A DNA stretch of 64,000 nucleotides, taken from positions 430,910 through 494,909 of the forward strand of contig NW_020170420.1 of assembly GCF_000524195.1 (NCBI RefSeq), written 5' to 3'. This DNA comes from Echinococcus granulosus. Lineage: Eukaryota > Platyhelminthes > Cestoda > Cyclophyllidea > Taeniidae. A model generated the notes under the pieces. It did no database searches. It was not told the origin of the DNA and worked only from the letters and a program-made list of their open reading frames with translations. Both the position numbers and the translations under genes were made by a program. Below are positions 1 through 10,775 of the stretch, in pieces. Each line of letters starts with the position of its first letter. The first letter of the stretch is position 1.

Positions 1-2138
1 GTTGTTTCTACAGAAGCAATTGAATGAGACGTGAAACCTCAAGAACTAAAGCGTCCTGTGTTATCAAGACCTAGACAGAACTCGGATCGGCACATGGGAA
101 GGGATGAAATCGGATGGGAGGGGGGGGGGGGTTAATGTTCCAATTATAGCCGAAGCGACACATATTTGTGACGCTAGTAGTAAACGCATTGATTGAAGTA
201 GGTGAGACATTTCAAAACCCTTTTGCGGATTTTATAAAACCATCCTTTTCAGAATATTTGTTGCCAATGGGGAGGATACTCCCTAATAATCCATAAGCGT
301 CAAAGTGAAGAGCGGGAGGCATTCAAATTCCCATTGCAAAAGCGCCATTATTGGGGTATGATGCAAAAAATACAACCTCACCATGTTAATTTCATGTGAG
401 ATTAGTAGGCTAAGATCAGAATCTACGTATGCGTACAAAGAGCCGACATCACGAATGTCCCTCTCCCTTTTCCATTCCCATTCACTCCACCTCCACTTTT
501 CGTGCATCCAAAAAAATGACATTTGTACCTTTATCTGAGAGAAAAAAGCCAGGTCAGGATATTTTGCCATTTAAATGTGTTTGGGTACTTTATGCTTAAT
601 GCGATCACAGGAAGTTCGGGGTGTGTATATGCATAAGCTACAATTACCTCCATTACTGTTATCAGGAGGTCAACGCAACCAGAAACACATGACACAGGGA
701 TGTCAGGATCAACCCACCCGGACAACTGTTGGTAGAGTGCAAGATGCTGCAGCTGTAACAACAATAACATTAACAGCGGCTCCACCAACAGCAACAACAA
801 CAGCGCTGAGACGGATGCATTTTCCAAAAACCGGGTTGCAAGTGTCCGTTTGGCGGCCTGATGTGATGGTCCTGGCCACACAGACAAGTGAGTCATGGGA
901 GATGAAGGTAAATTAAGTAGACATCCCGATTTTCGCCTCGATTAGGAGGTAGGTAACGATTGTGTCCGGGGTGGGGTATCACAGGCAGGGTATTAAATTT
1001 TTACTTACGATGTGATCGTGGCTTTATGCTCAACCCAATCTCCTCCTCTGCCTCGTCGTCCTCCGATTTCCACCTCCTCTTCTTCAAGCAAACAAAAGCA
1101 AATGTTGTTTCTCATGACAGTGCACAAAAATAAATTCGGGTGGAGCCATTACTTAGTCCTCTCAAGAAAGGCGAGCACTTAGCCATCATTATTTTCTGAC
1201 AGGTATGTCTAATGGAAACGCGATTGTGAAGCCCCACAGCCCACTTCGAGCTCCTGATAACGCACAACTGTTGGTGGACTTTGGAGGTAAAACAAACGAT
1301 GAGCATTATTGGGTCCAGAAGAGGCCATAAAAATTCTCTCACCATATGCCAATTTGGACCAGACTTCAAGGTAATATCGCAAGAGAGGATGTCATGCAAA
1401 TTAATAGATGCCTCTAACCGCCTCCAGCGATGGTCCATTGAATGGACACAACTAAGCCCTCCCAGACAATGATAATACCTGTTTGGCCATTCGTGCGGGA
1501 AAAAGGAGGCATACATAGTGGAAAAAATAACAATAAAAGAGAAGCTGAATCCAAGCCAGGAACCATAGTTACCACGGCAGCAAAGCTAGTGCAACGACCA
1601 CATGCAAAGGGGAAATACGAGTCTCTCTGGAGGTCCGCAAGGTAGAGGTGTCGTAGAGAGGCCACAGTCACAAAGCAGTTCTGTTTCCTCTTCTCCTTCT
1701 GGTTACCAAGCGCCGCACTCGCTTGTATGCATGCATGCTTATCCGACCCTCGTAGATATACATACATATGTGGCTAGCTGGCTACTTTCCCCGCTCTTTT
1801 TCTCACTCTGTGAATCAATCACACAAACGCACAGGCACAAGCAGGCAGGTAAGAGTGTGCATTCTCTAGACCTCGAGATTCTCCAAAAGGTGCTTCAAAA
1901 GAGGCAAGAGGAGGTAAGCAGCAGGCAAGCAAACTTACGACGCATTGGCGAGTCAGTATCTGGGAGTGATAGCAGAAGACAATAAGAGAGGAAAGCGCAT
2001 TTTGCAAGCACGCAGAATCAAAGAGACACACAGAGGAAAAAAAGAGACAAGTTGAAATAAAAAGCAAATATTACGCGCACGCGTCATGATGCACCAAATT
2101 GTGCAGTGGAAAACACGCAAGTAGAGCCACACACGTAC
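1..2138. other. Downstream part of EGFR-like gene (minus strand), mostly intron
   Basis: Reading on the minus strand, the EGFR-like gene continues leftwards through this stretch and off the window. The expected cysteine-rich furin-like exons should be here or beyond the edge, but I could not identify one with confidence. The stretch holds a G11 run at 121-131, CAG/GTT-rich DNA at about 730-810 that generates leucine-rich shadow frames, and purine-rich DNA around 1800-2050. Confidence 0.4.
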
Positions 2139-2294
2139 CGTAATCGCAGCCACTGCCAGATATGAGATTCTCCTTAGAGACACTCAGTCGTCTCTGATTC
2201 TTCACATCCACGAAGAGCTGTGGACAGTCGACGGTGTATTGGAAGTGGCATAGCATTGGATTGTCCCATGCTATTATATTGTGCTCCTGTATCA
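2139..2294 (-). CDS. EGFR: EGFR-like receptor, exon covering the end of L domain 1
   Basis: This 156-base exon is entered through an acceptor reading GTGTATAG and left through a GTACGT donor. It starts in phase 1, exactly what the upstream exon at 3168-3583 requires, and ends in phase 1. The joined frame reads AVIQEHNIIAWDNPMLC and then ends near SGSGCDYG. In the EGFR family this is the last turn of receptor L domain 1 (the NPxLC element) leading into the first cysteine-rich region. Seen: splice sites, phase match and motif. Known: L1 forms part of the ligand-binding face of ErbB receptors. The cysteine-rich exon that should follow was not found. Confidence 0.75.
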
Positions 2295-3167
2295 CTATAC
2301 ACACGCGGAGGAGAGAACAAATGGACCGATTTAAATCTAACAGCAACCATATGGATAGTAGCAGGTGGTCCACCCTACCTGTCTACAAAACCTTCTGAAG
2401 TTGGCTTGATCTTGTAACATGCAACTGAAGAGTGGCAAAAGGGGCGGCAAAAGACCGACCATAAAAGGTCAAGACGGTTTGAAACTCCAAAAAACCACAG
2501 CCGCAGGAAACTCAACTTAGGCACCTAGCATGGGTTGATCGCTTGCTCATAGGACGGGATGATGGGTGGCTAAAGACATGGAATCGTTGTGGCGGACCAC
2601 GTGGTGGAAGCAGCACTACCATCATTGCTAGCCTCGCTTTTGATGCAAAGGAGGCGTGGAGCCAAAATTCGTGTATGCACATGCAGCACGTGCACACCTG
2701 CATGCAAGCACACACGCACCTCGCGCTCACACGCGGGCGCACATGCGGGTATGGGGCTAGACATTTGCATGCTGTCGCCATCATCTTGGGAGGCGACCTC
2801 GGGTCGGCGCTGATTTATGCGGTGTCCATTCCCCCTCATATTATTTTGCCTGAAAAACTACAATCTCCCCCCTTCGAGTTCGGTTAGCTTCTGGTTACTG
2901 CGGACAGTATAATGGACGCGAAATAGATCCAGGACACGCCATACCACACAATTAGTATTCCTTTGTGCTTATACGGCAAAAATATCGGATTCAAGCTAAT
3001 ACTTAAAAATAGCGTGAAAATAAACTAAAGGTAACCAGACAAAAGCTGTTGGTTTGACGAGTGGACGTTTGAGGCACAAATCTATTACAATAAATCACCA
3101 ACTCAAGAAATTGTATAAATGCTGTGATAATTACACTTTATTGTATTTGCGGCACAACAAATCTCAC

Positions 3168-3583
3168 CGGCAAGACTACGAAGATCCAAAACTTCCAATC
3201 CATGAGTGTAATTTTTGGCATTGCGAGTCACAATTAGGGCTCCATCACCGACATTTCCAACGTGATATGGTACGCGTCCACGAATGATCCGTAATGAGAT
3301 GAGTGGTATCCGTTTCACCTCATTATTGCCTATATAAACATAGCCGGATACTTCTCGAATTGAATTCAGGAAGGAGAGATCAGGATCACTACCATCCTCT
3401 AAGAGAATGCCGTTAGGCGATAAGTATATACCTAGTCGTTTTAAGTTGCACAAAACAAGATTGCCTATAATATGTGTGCACTGAGAATACTGTCTTTTAT
3501 AGTATGCAAGTAAGGTTTTAGGATTCATCGAGTTGCGGCAATCAATATTCCTGCTTCGACATACTAAACGTCCGTAAATAATG
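3168..3583 (-). CDS. EGFR: EGFR-family receptor tyrosine kinase, receptor L domain 1 exon
   Basis: This is an extracellular ligand-binding exon of an EGF-receptor homologue. The frame opens with a cysteine-containing leader (VCRSRNIDC), then CTHIIGNLVL, then DLSFLNSIREVSGYVYI, then RIPLISLRIIRGR. That order and spacing are diagnostic of L domain 1 in ErbB receptors: C-x-x-V-x-GNL, DLSFL-x-x-I-x-EV-x-GYV, and RIPL-x-x-L-x-IIRG. It is closer to EGFR than to the insulin receptor. The acceptor is a TTTTTCAG at 3584-3591 and the donor is GTGAGA at 3162-3167, leaving phase 1. A signal-peptide exon must lie to the right but was not identified. The kinase domain lies outside the window. An insert of about a dozen residues after GNLVL is unusual relative to vertebrate EGFR. 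Confidence 0.88.
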
Positions 3584-6500
3584 CTGAAAAATATTACTTT
3601 TTATATCCTTGTATTCTGGGGCAAGGGATAGCTTAAATGCAAAAATGGCCCCTAAATGTAATTACTAAAAGCAAGAATATACCAGAAAACAATAAAAGGA
3701 TGAAAGCGTTTGTCCAAATCCGGAGCATCCTAGAAAAGCCACATTACCCTGGACCGGCAGAGTTCAAAACTGCACGTTTACTATGACCCCAAATAGTGGA
3801 CAAGTTAAACAACACAGAAGTACAGTGATTGACTTCATGTTAGACTTATGCATCGCAAAAGTGAAATTAATCACTGATTGCATAATCTTAATCCAAAATT
3901 TCAAACCATTTTCAATCAAGTGCAAGTGAAATACTATTTTCCCCATTTGATGGTGTGATCTCCATCACATATGTTTAAAAAATGTAGAATGATTTATGCC
4001 AAGCGTTATTTTCTTGCTGCAAATGCAAAAAAACCTATGTTTGGTCCCTAACCAGCTAACACAATTACCAACAATGAATCCTTGGCGTGGCTTATTTTGG
4101 TTTATATTTGGAAAAAAAATGTTTTCAGTCTTTTTGCAATTTTCCATTGACCGTATGAGTTGTTATGCTTTTGTTTACAAACTATTGGTATTTTTCAGTT
4201 TAAAATAAACTTAAAACCGTTACTTTAGCATATCGTTGTCAGTTTTATCACCTACGCTAAACCCTTATATACAAAACAGATTACACTGCATCTTGGCTTT
4301 GTTTGAAGCATCTTTGCACCAGTTTTAAGCGGGGCATCTTATTTCTTATTTTGCAAATTTTCTGATCCAAATTGTCAGCGAATCGTTGCAGTCGAAGTGT
4401 AGATGTAATTCCCCAGCTTTCAGCACCACTTTGCAATATCATTGATTTCTAACTAACCAAGAAAACTGTCTAATCGGATTAATCTGTGATGCGAGAGATG
4501 TGTGTAGAAAAATCACCATTATCATCGACTTTTAGTTGATTAACTGCATGAGAATGGAATTGAAAATCAATATTCATTATAAAGCACACGTGTCGCTAAT
4601 ACCAGAGTGAGTCATCACCCTGAGTAGTCGTCGTCTAATGGGGCCGCAATTGCGGTGTGACGGTCTTTGGTGCGACAGACGCTTACGCATTTGTCCCCAC
4701 TCTCGATCTTAACCTTTTCTGACCCTGACGCCTGACAATGCTGACAACTGTGAATCCGCTATTCTATCACTACACGGATAATAATCAATTTACTACGATA
4801 CGTAAGTCTGTTTCTTTTTTAATTACCTACAAGTATCACTTTTTAATACCGCTCACTATGAATTCATATTGAGGTGGAAAATTTCGATTTTACTTTTGGT
4901 ATTTCACTTTACATTTCTGATAATATAAATCCTAACATTAGCCTGATTGAATAATTTTACTTTCCGCTAAGTGGATTTCGGCGCCCGATACCCCACCTTA
5001 CGACCACCCATGTAGACAAACAAAGATTGGCAAATGAAATCGATAAATTCTAGGTGTGCACCGGAGATGAGCGAAGCTCATATCGACCTCCGGGCATTAA
5101 ACGTGGGTCTTTTTTACACTCAAAGGCGCCCTTGTAGATCTCACTGGCTACTTCTGCGATTTTGATGTAGAAGAGACGGCAGGACCTTAACTAGCTAAAA
5201 CCAAATCAAATCGATCAACTATATTGTTGTTTTCTTTTCCCGTATACCCAAAGATTGCGCCTAAAGCCGATTTTATGAGGTGGAAAGGAATGCTTATAAA
5301 AGTCAAGGTGAAAGAAATGTCATTTATTGTGATCTAGACGGATCGGGAATGTAAAATATAACTAAAGCTTAAACTATAAATTTAAAAATGTTTTATTCGG
5401 AGGCGATGCAGACAGAATTCATGACTGGGTCACAGCGGGAAAAGAAAGGCCGTGATTCCGCCTGGGATCCCCAATTGGTGGCTGGTTAAAACCACTCCAG
5501 AAAGTGACAAGATTGACAAGTTCGAAGCGAGTCAGCATATCTTCCAATTTCCATTTTGAAGACTTGGTACAGCCGACTCTGTATCCTGCGTGATCTGGAT
5601 GGCAAACTCCATCGCTTGCGGATTGGAATGCTGCGCCTGAAATTGTCACTTCTTTGCGACAGAAGAAGTTATCAAGCTAAGCCTTCTATTCCATTTCCAA
5701 AATTTTGAATTAACCTGTGTACTTTGGGAGAGAAGATCATGCCCCGTAGTCGGTTAGGACCAGACCATTGAGGGCAGTAAAGGGGATAATCCAAATGGAA
5801 GCCGACATTTTGATACATTGAGACTAGTGATTTGAATGACCACCTTCAGTGGGGCAGATCTGAGCTGACAGAATGATTATACATATCACGATTCTCATGG
5901 ACAAAAACAATCCTGAAAATGCTAACTTGGCTGTAATTGAAACACGGCGATCGGAAGATAACCCTAAAGTCGTGTCTTTGATGTGAAAGAGAAGGGGAAT
6001 CTTCATTTGCAGAATGTGGATAGAAAAACGTCTCACCCACCCTTCAAATTCTGGAATGTTGCAAAAAATTTCCTTGTTATGTCATTTGTTTCCTACTTTC
6101 ATCCGCGTGATTAACTAGACCCAAATGGATGTTGATGGGGAGTCTTAGGACTGCCAAAATGTTTTGTCTTCAGTAAGCAGTGTTCTGAGAACGAAGTGAT
6201 GCCTATCTTTGAAGCGATGTAGAGGAGGGAAGAACAAATCCACCCTCCTTAAACCTTCTTCTTGCATCTGTTTGGGACCATCCACTGCAACTTCTGCCTG
6301 GAAGGTGTGGATGTAACCACCACCAGGTTCAAACGATCTTTACTGAAAACTTAATAGAGAGGACAATCAGGAGTGCCGTGTCAATAGACTGGCATCTCTA
6401 AGTCGCTTCCAATCACAACAAATCACCGTGCAAACATTGTTGATGGCATGGCATTTTTTGATCAGATCAGAAGGAAGCGGCTAAGGACGTGCATGACAAG

Positions 6501-7568
6501 ACAAGACAGTATAATTGGAAGCCAAATAGTTTTATGCTTCACAATGAATGACTAAATTGGAGTTTCATCAATCCATGACACAAAATTTCTGCACTTCGTC
6601 TAGCTAAGGATGAAATCTCTTTGATGGATTTGACGCAACCCACTCACATGTCACTATGGCAAGGCTAATTGGCAGACCGCAGTGCAATAGCCAATTGATA
6701 TAAATTGACTCAACTAAGTGATTTGCTCATTTCAGATAGTTTATAATGTGGCATTTTGCCCTAAAGTTTACAAATAGATGTCATCGATGTCAGCACTCGA
6801 TTGGTAGATTCGAAGGTCATGACAACTATGTGTGGCACCACAACGAAAAATTCAATTTACATGATAGTTCGAAGGACATCGAATGGCGTATCCCTTGCAA
6901 TGACAGTAACAAGGGTCTAGACAGCAATAACTAGCGTTAATTGGGGTATAAGGGTTCCGTATGACCTTCTCAGCATAAAGTCGACAATTTCAAGGCATGC
7001 TCGGATAATGAGTAAAACAGACACATCCAAGTCAGGTTAAAACGACACAATTGAGACTCAATAAAAGTGAACTAGAAAAAATTGGTTTTTAAATGATCAA
7101 ATAGGCGGTATTTGTGTTGCATTGTCCCACAACTAATGCTTGGGGCTACCCATTGCACAGTGCCACAACAACAGAGCGCAGCAGAGGGATCGATAAAGCC
7201 AAGGTGCGTGCTAGCCATGAGTGAAGCTCACGCTGTGCCCGGTCCGGGGCTTACACAGGGCAGTGGTGAGGGGTGGTGTGGCTGGCGGTGGTCGATCAAT
7301 CGATAGGTCCTCGCTTTGACGCACGCAATGCGCATCATTGCCCGGACCAGTCACACTAGGCTGCACCATTCCTCACTTTGCGCCACCGCAGCCTCCTGGG
7401 TATGGCGTTCTTCTAGTATCGTTGCAGCGACCTTGACTTTTGAGGCAAAACTACCAGCACACAGACTGCATTTTGTTTTCCACCCTCGATTACCTTTGAT
7501 TAGTGTGAACTTTTGCCTCAGTCACTCGGTTTTTTTGCTCTCCTTCCTCCTTGACGTGACTATTTGCG
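3584..7568. other. Intergenic or first-intron DNA between divergent EGFR-like and BicC-like genes
   Basis: The EGFR-like gene reads left and the BicC-like gene reads right, so this stretch should hold at least one promoter and the missing EGFR signal-peptide exon. I see no protein motif in any frame. AT-rich DNA dominates. A nested inverted repeat at 5061-5093 is listed separately, and a GC-richer patch lies at 7130-7300. Confidence 0.4.
5061..5093. repeat. Nested inverted repeat (bulged hairpin)
   Basis: CCGGAG (5061-5066) pairs with CTCCGG (5088-5093). Inside it ATGAGC (5067-5072) pairs with GCTCAT (5076-5081) around a GAA loop, leaving a 6-base bulge ATCGAC. A shorter relative, TGAG-tgaag-CTCA, is at 7218-7230. 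This could be a folded RNA or part of a dispersed element. The sequence shows only the pairing. Confidence 0.45.
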
Positions 7569-7584
7569 ATGCCGAAGAAGAGTG
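7569..7584 (+). CDS. Possible first coding exon of the BicC-like gene
   Basis: An ATG followed by CCGAAGAAGAGTG encodes MPKKS and runs into a GTAAGC donor in phase 1. This matches the phase needed by the exon at 9196. A 16-base coding exon is weak evidence by itself; phase continuity is the only support. The true start may lie elsewhere. Confidence 0.25.
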
Positions 7585-8954
7585 GTAAGCCAGTCCAAAT
7601 CTCAATTATTTTAAATAATTGTAACTATTGTGGTTTGATTTGGTAAGCTTGACTTAAGTTACCTCTGAAGCAGTTTATCCTGTGGTTTCGGCATTTACGA
7701 TTTTATCAGTAGGGTGTTAGATTTGTTTTAATAAATGTGCGCTCTTTTTTACTTCCATTAAAAATAATTTCGGAAAAGTGTGTTTAAGTTGTAAAGGTGC
7801 CGGGACTGGTGGTCTACGGCTTCATTCACTTAAAAAATCTTGTTCCGTAGATTTTCAATCATAGAAATTTGGTGCATGAAGTAGCATATATTTGATTTCA
7901 CTACTTAGTGGCAAAGAAGGTATGGAGAAACTAATCGTATTACTTAATATGTAAATGCTAAATAGCTTCAACATTTGCATAAAAGTTGAATTGGATGCTG
8001 AATTAGACCATTTTGGTAATACAGTACTAATTTTAACTTCAATACTATCGAAGTTGTAACATGTCACCAAACGCGGGTTTCCTCATCTTAAAGTCAGTGC
8101 AGACACTAGTCAACTTGTTACATTCTTACTGAGGAAGGTGAGAGAAAAGGCAGACTCAAGGAAATCCTCAGTCTGCACATTTCACCTTTATCTTCTTTTT
8201 GTTTCTTGTTATTTCACCATTGTTAAAGAGCACTAAGGGTCAGGCAAACCCTGATGCTTGTTTTTGTTTGTCTCTCATTTTTCTTTGACTGAAATAAGTC
8301 ATTTCCTCCTCTTTGTGTTCTAAAAAGCAGACAAGTGCCTATTTTGTAATGATATATTTTATCTATTTTGTGCATAATATTGTCCTTACGATAAGTTTTT
8401 TAAGCAACTAGCAGAATGGAAACAGGCAAAAGTGTACGCAAAGGGGAATAAATTCCGTTTGAAGGACCTCTTTCATATGTTAAGAGGAAGGGAGTTGATT
8501 TAGGGAGGGAAAACGAAGTATGTGTGGAAATGATTGAGGAAACCGCCTCCAGAATGCCATTGTCATGTTTTTCGGATTTAAGTAATGACATTCAGTTCCA
8601 TTTTCAGACCGAATTCATCCCAACCACCTTGATTATATTTATTTTTTATAATCTAGTATTGTTGATATGACAATTTTTAAAACCGTTTTTACTTTGTGTG
8701 ATTTATGAGGAGATTTGACACAGCTACACTCTGCCCTTCACGTGGCTGGTTCACTTTTAATGGCAAATTTGACCGACTGAATTTAAAACACCTTCATTCA
8801 ACCACTCAAGTAGACGATTGTTTTAGAATATTCCTGCGATGGGACTTAAAATCCAAGTTATTGCAATTTTTTAAAGCACCTCTAAAATAGGCATTTAAAA
8901 AGGGATTTTAGAAGGAAAAATGACGGATGGAGACGGTGAGAGGCAAAATACTCG

Positions 8955-9065
8955 GGTTTGGTGGTGGTGGGGCATGTCTCGGAGGCCAGACCACCTGAAG
9001 GGGGTACAGTGGTGGAGCCCTAATTGACCCTTTGCCGAAATTGCTAAACAAAGTATTAGCAACGA
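8955..9065 (+). repeat. Dispersed repeat, copy 1 (partner at 34150-34275)
   Basis: Shares GGGTACA-TGGTGGAGCC, then a CCC-TT-CC-AAA block and AAACAAAGT-TTA, in the same order as the stretch at 34150-34275. Identity is interrupted by small indels, so this is an old, non-coding interspersed element. The family is not recognised. Confidence 0.55.
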
Positions 9066-9195
9066 TTTTGACAGTGATATTAGCACCAAGACACGTAGGA
9101 GTTGAGTGTCACACTTTGCAAGTAGCAAAATCTACCAAATTGACAAACCATTTTCAAGTGAATGACGATTTTTAAATACGCTTTCATGGTTTTAG

Positions 9196-9254
9196 CTAAA
9201 ACTCATGACGAAGGTGACAAATACCTCCGAATTCCACGAGCATGTGAGAAGAAG
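9196..9254 (+). CDS. Possible N-terminal exon of the BicC-like gene
   Basis: A 59-base open segment lies between GGTTTTAG and a strong AAG/GTGAGT donor. It reads KTHDEGDKYLRIPRACEKK when entered in phase 1. The DKYLRI stretch could correspond to the ERFRVDR segment just before KH1 in Bicaudal-C proteins, but the resemblance is faint. The splice signals are good; the assignment is inference. Confidence 0.35.
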
Positions 9255-9616
9255 GTGAGTCTGCCAGTCACTTTTACATTAGGTAAAAGCATTTAAATAA
9301 TTCGCATTAAAAAATAGAAGAGGAATTAAACCATTAGATCCACTTTGTTATGATCAGTTTTTAAACTGCCATCAATCATTGCAATAATTTGAGCACAAGT
9401 GATTCCATTTTTATGTTCATTCGTCACTTTTGATACGTTTTGCGGTCTCAAGACTTCACCATAGTGCGAGCTTAAATAAGCGCTCCCCGTAAATAGCTAA
9501 AAATTTTATGCCTTTTTTACAAAAATTACTGATTACATGTTTTAAAGTAAGAGTCAAGCTAAATCCGTGCTACGGTATCTTATTCTATGGAAGAATAGTT
9601 CGTTGCTGGTCTACAG

Positions 9617-9686
9617 AGGAGCCGGAAGGCTGTTGACATGGTCAAAGGGCTATACGGCCGAATTGGAAGCACAGACGGAGGGGTTT
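9617..9686 (+). CDS. Possible exon before KH1 of the BicC-like gene
   Basis: The segment is entered through GGTCTACAG in phase 0 and reads RSRKAVDMVKGLYGRIGSTD. Two weak donors are possible: GTTTGT at 9683, or GTTTCT at 9687, which gives the phase required by the next exon. The content is basic and helix-like with no recognised motif. This is the least secure link in the proposed chain. Confidence 0.25.
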
Positions 9687-10130
9687 GTTTCTCAGTTACA
9701 CAAACATAAACTTTTGGCTGGTCGAATCACTTTTCTCCTTTACAACTCTTCTTTTTTGACTATTATAACGTGGTCAGTGTTTTAAAAGCCATCTGTGAGA
9801 CAGGCACGCCTGTCATCAAATTCTAATAGAGTCGAGTCAACGTTGATGTACCCTGACTATTATATAGCACCCTGGATTTTAATCGGCCTTGTGAGATGTT
9901 TTGGTAAGGGCGTTCATCGACCGGAGGTTACTAGTCAACGAGTGCAGTTCTTGTGTCAATCCCTGTCACTTGCCTGCCATAGTTAAAAGCAGTCTTGTTT
10001 CTACTTGCAACCTTGTTCGCATCTTCCAGTCGTTTAACTGTGTTTTTGGAGAGGTATTTGCGATTCTCTTTCTTTATACAATTATATAATCAGTTCTGCA
10101 TTGGACGTAAGCATATGGGCCAGTTTTTAG

Positions 10131-10169
10131 CTGCCTTCCTACAAGACGATATGGAGCCAATGGGCGAGA
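10131..10169 (+). CDS. BICC1: BicC-like gene, KH1 exon, first half
   Basis: A 39-base exon lies between a CAGTTTTTAG acceptor and a GTACGT donor, phase 1 in and phase 1 out. It reads AFLQDDMEPMGE. Joined to the next exon this gives FLQ-x-x-ME-x(6)-RIFPE, which follows the KH1 pattern of Bicaudal-C (FFQ-x-IMEE-x(4)-IAWP). There is no GXXG loop, as is typical for Bicaudal-C KH1. Confidence 0.45.
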
Positions 10170-10231
10170 GTACGTTTTCATAGATTCATCCATCTAGAGT
10201 TCGGGTTCACTTACCTCCACTGTTAATTTAG

Positions 10232-10372
10232 GAGCCAGAATCTTCCCTGAAGCCACAGTTAAGCGCAGCATTTTCAAAGCATCGGTTCGAAAGTGTTGGG
10301 AGGCAATAGACATGACGAATCACCACCTCGCAAGACGGCAGTCTAAGCCATGGGAACTAAATAACCTATACA
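10232..10372 (+). CDS. BICC1: BicC-like gene, KH1 exon, second half
   Basis: This 141-base exon reads ARIFPEATVKRSIFKASVRKC then WEAIDM in the phase-1 frame. It parallels the FP strand, the PxIKVSG strand and the final helix (DVKEAKEMI) of Bicaudal-C KH1. The donor is GTTAAG, weak but followed by a phase-1 acceptor at 10500. If that donor is not used, the frame closes at TAA 10374-10376. Confidence 0.45.
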
Positions 10373-10500
10373 GTTAAGTATCCAATTATACAAACGTCAA
10401 ATCATTTCCCTATTTTTTACAAATGTCTAAAGAAGCATAGGTTTGGGTTTTTTTTCTTCCCCAATCACTTTTCACGCTAAGGCGATCAACGAGGCAACAG

Positions 10501-10775
10501 AGCCGGTGCTGATGGGAGAGGCGGTGACAACAGGTCTAACGTGTCCGGCAGTGGCTATTGAGGATCGAGTGACAATGAAGCTGGATGTGGCACACACCGA
10601 GCACAGCCATTTGATTGGGAAGGGTGGACATTGTGTAAAGGCAATGATGCTGGAGACGCAGTGTCACATCCACTTTCCCGACTCCAATCGTGCACCCAAT
10701 GTGGTGGAGAAGAGTAATCAGGTCTCCATTTCCGGCCAGTCTGCAGATGTGGAGAGAGCCAGAAAGCGTATTCGA
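10501..10775 (+). CDS. BICC1: BicC-like gene, KH2 exon with intact GXXG loop
   Basis: This exon identifies the gene. It reads VTMKLDVAHTEHSHLIGKGG followed by VKAMMLETQCHIHFPDSN, then VEKSNQVSISGQSADVERAR. Bicaudal-C KH2 has VTLKMDVSHTEHSHVIGKGG and HIHFPDSNR at the same places. GKGG is the RNA-backbone-binding loop, so this KH should bind RNA. The donor is CGA/GTGGGT at 10776, phase 0. An alternative acceptor at 10481 would add six residues in frame, but it fits only a phase-0 upstream exon. Confidence 0.92.

Noticed and set aside
531..896. Leucine-rich 121-codon open frame on the minus strand.
   Set aside because: The leucine run is a by-product of CAG/CTG-type low-complexity DNA.
1343..1413. 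Candidate third EGFR-like exon on the minus strand (EASINLHDILSCDITLK), phase-compatible and with a GTGAGA donor.
   Set aside because: It lacks the cysteine spacing and CW motif expected in the furin-like region that must follow L1. Phase match alone is not enough.
3764..3838. MKSITVLLCCLTCPLF (minus) as the EGFR signal-peptide exon.
   Set aside because: Its possible donors leave phase 0, while the L1 exon at 3583 must be entered in phase 2. The frame closes after NVQF.
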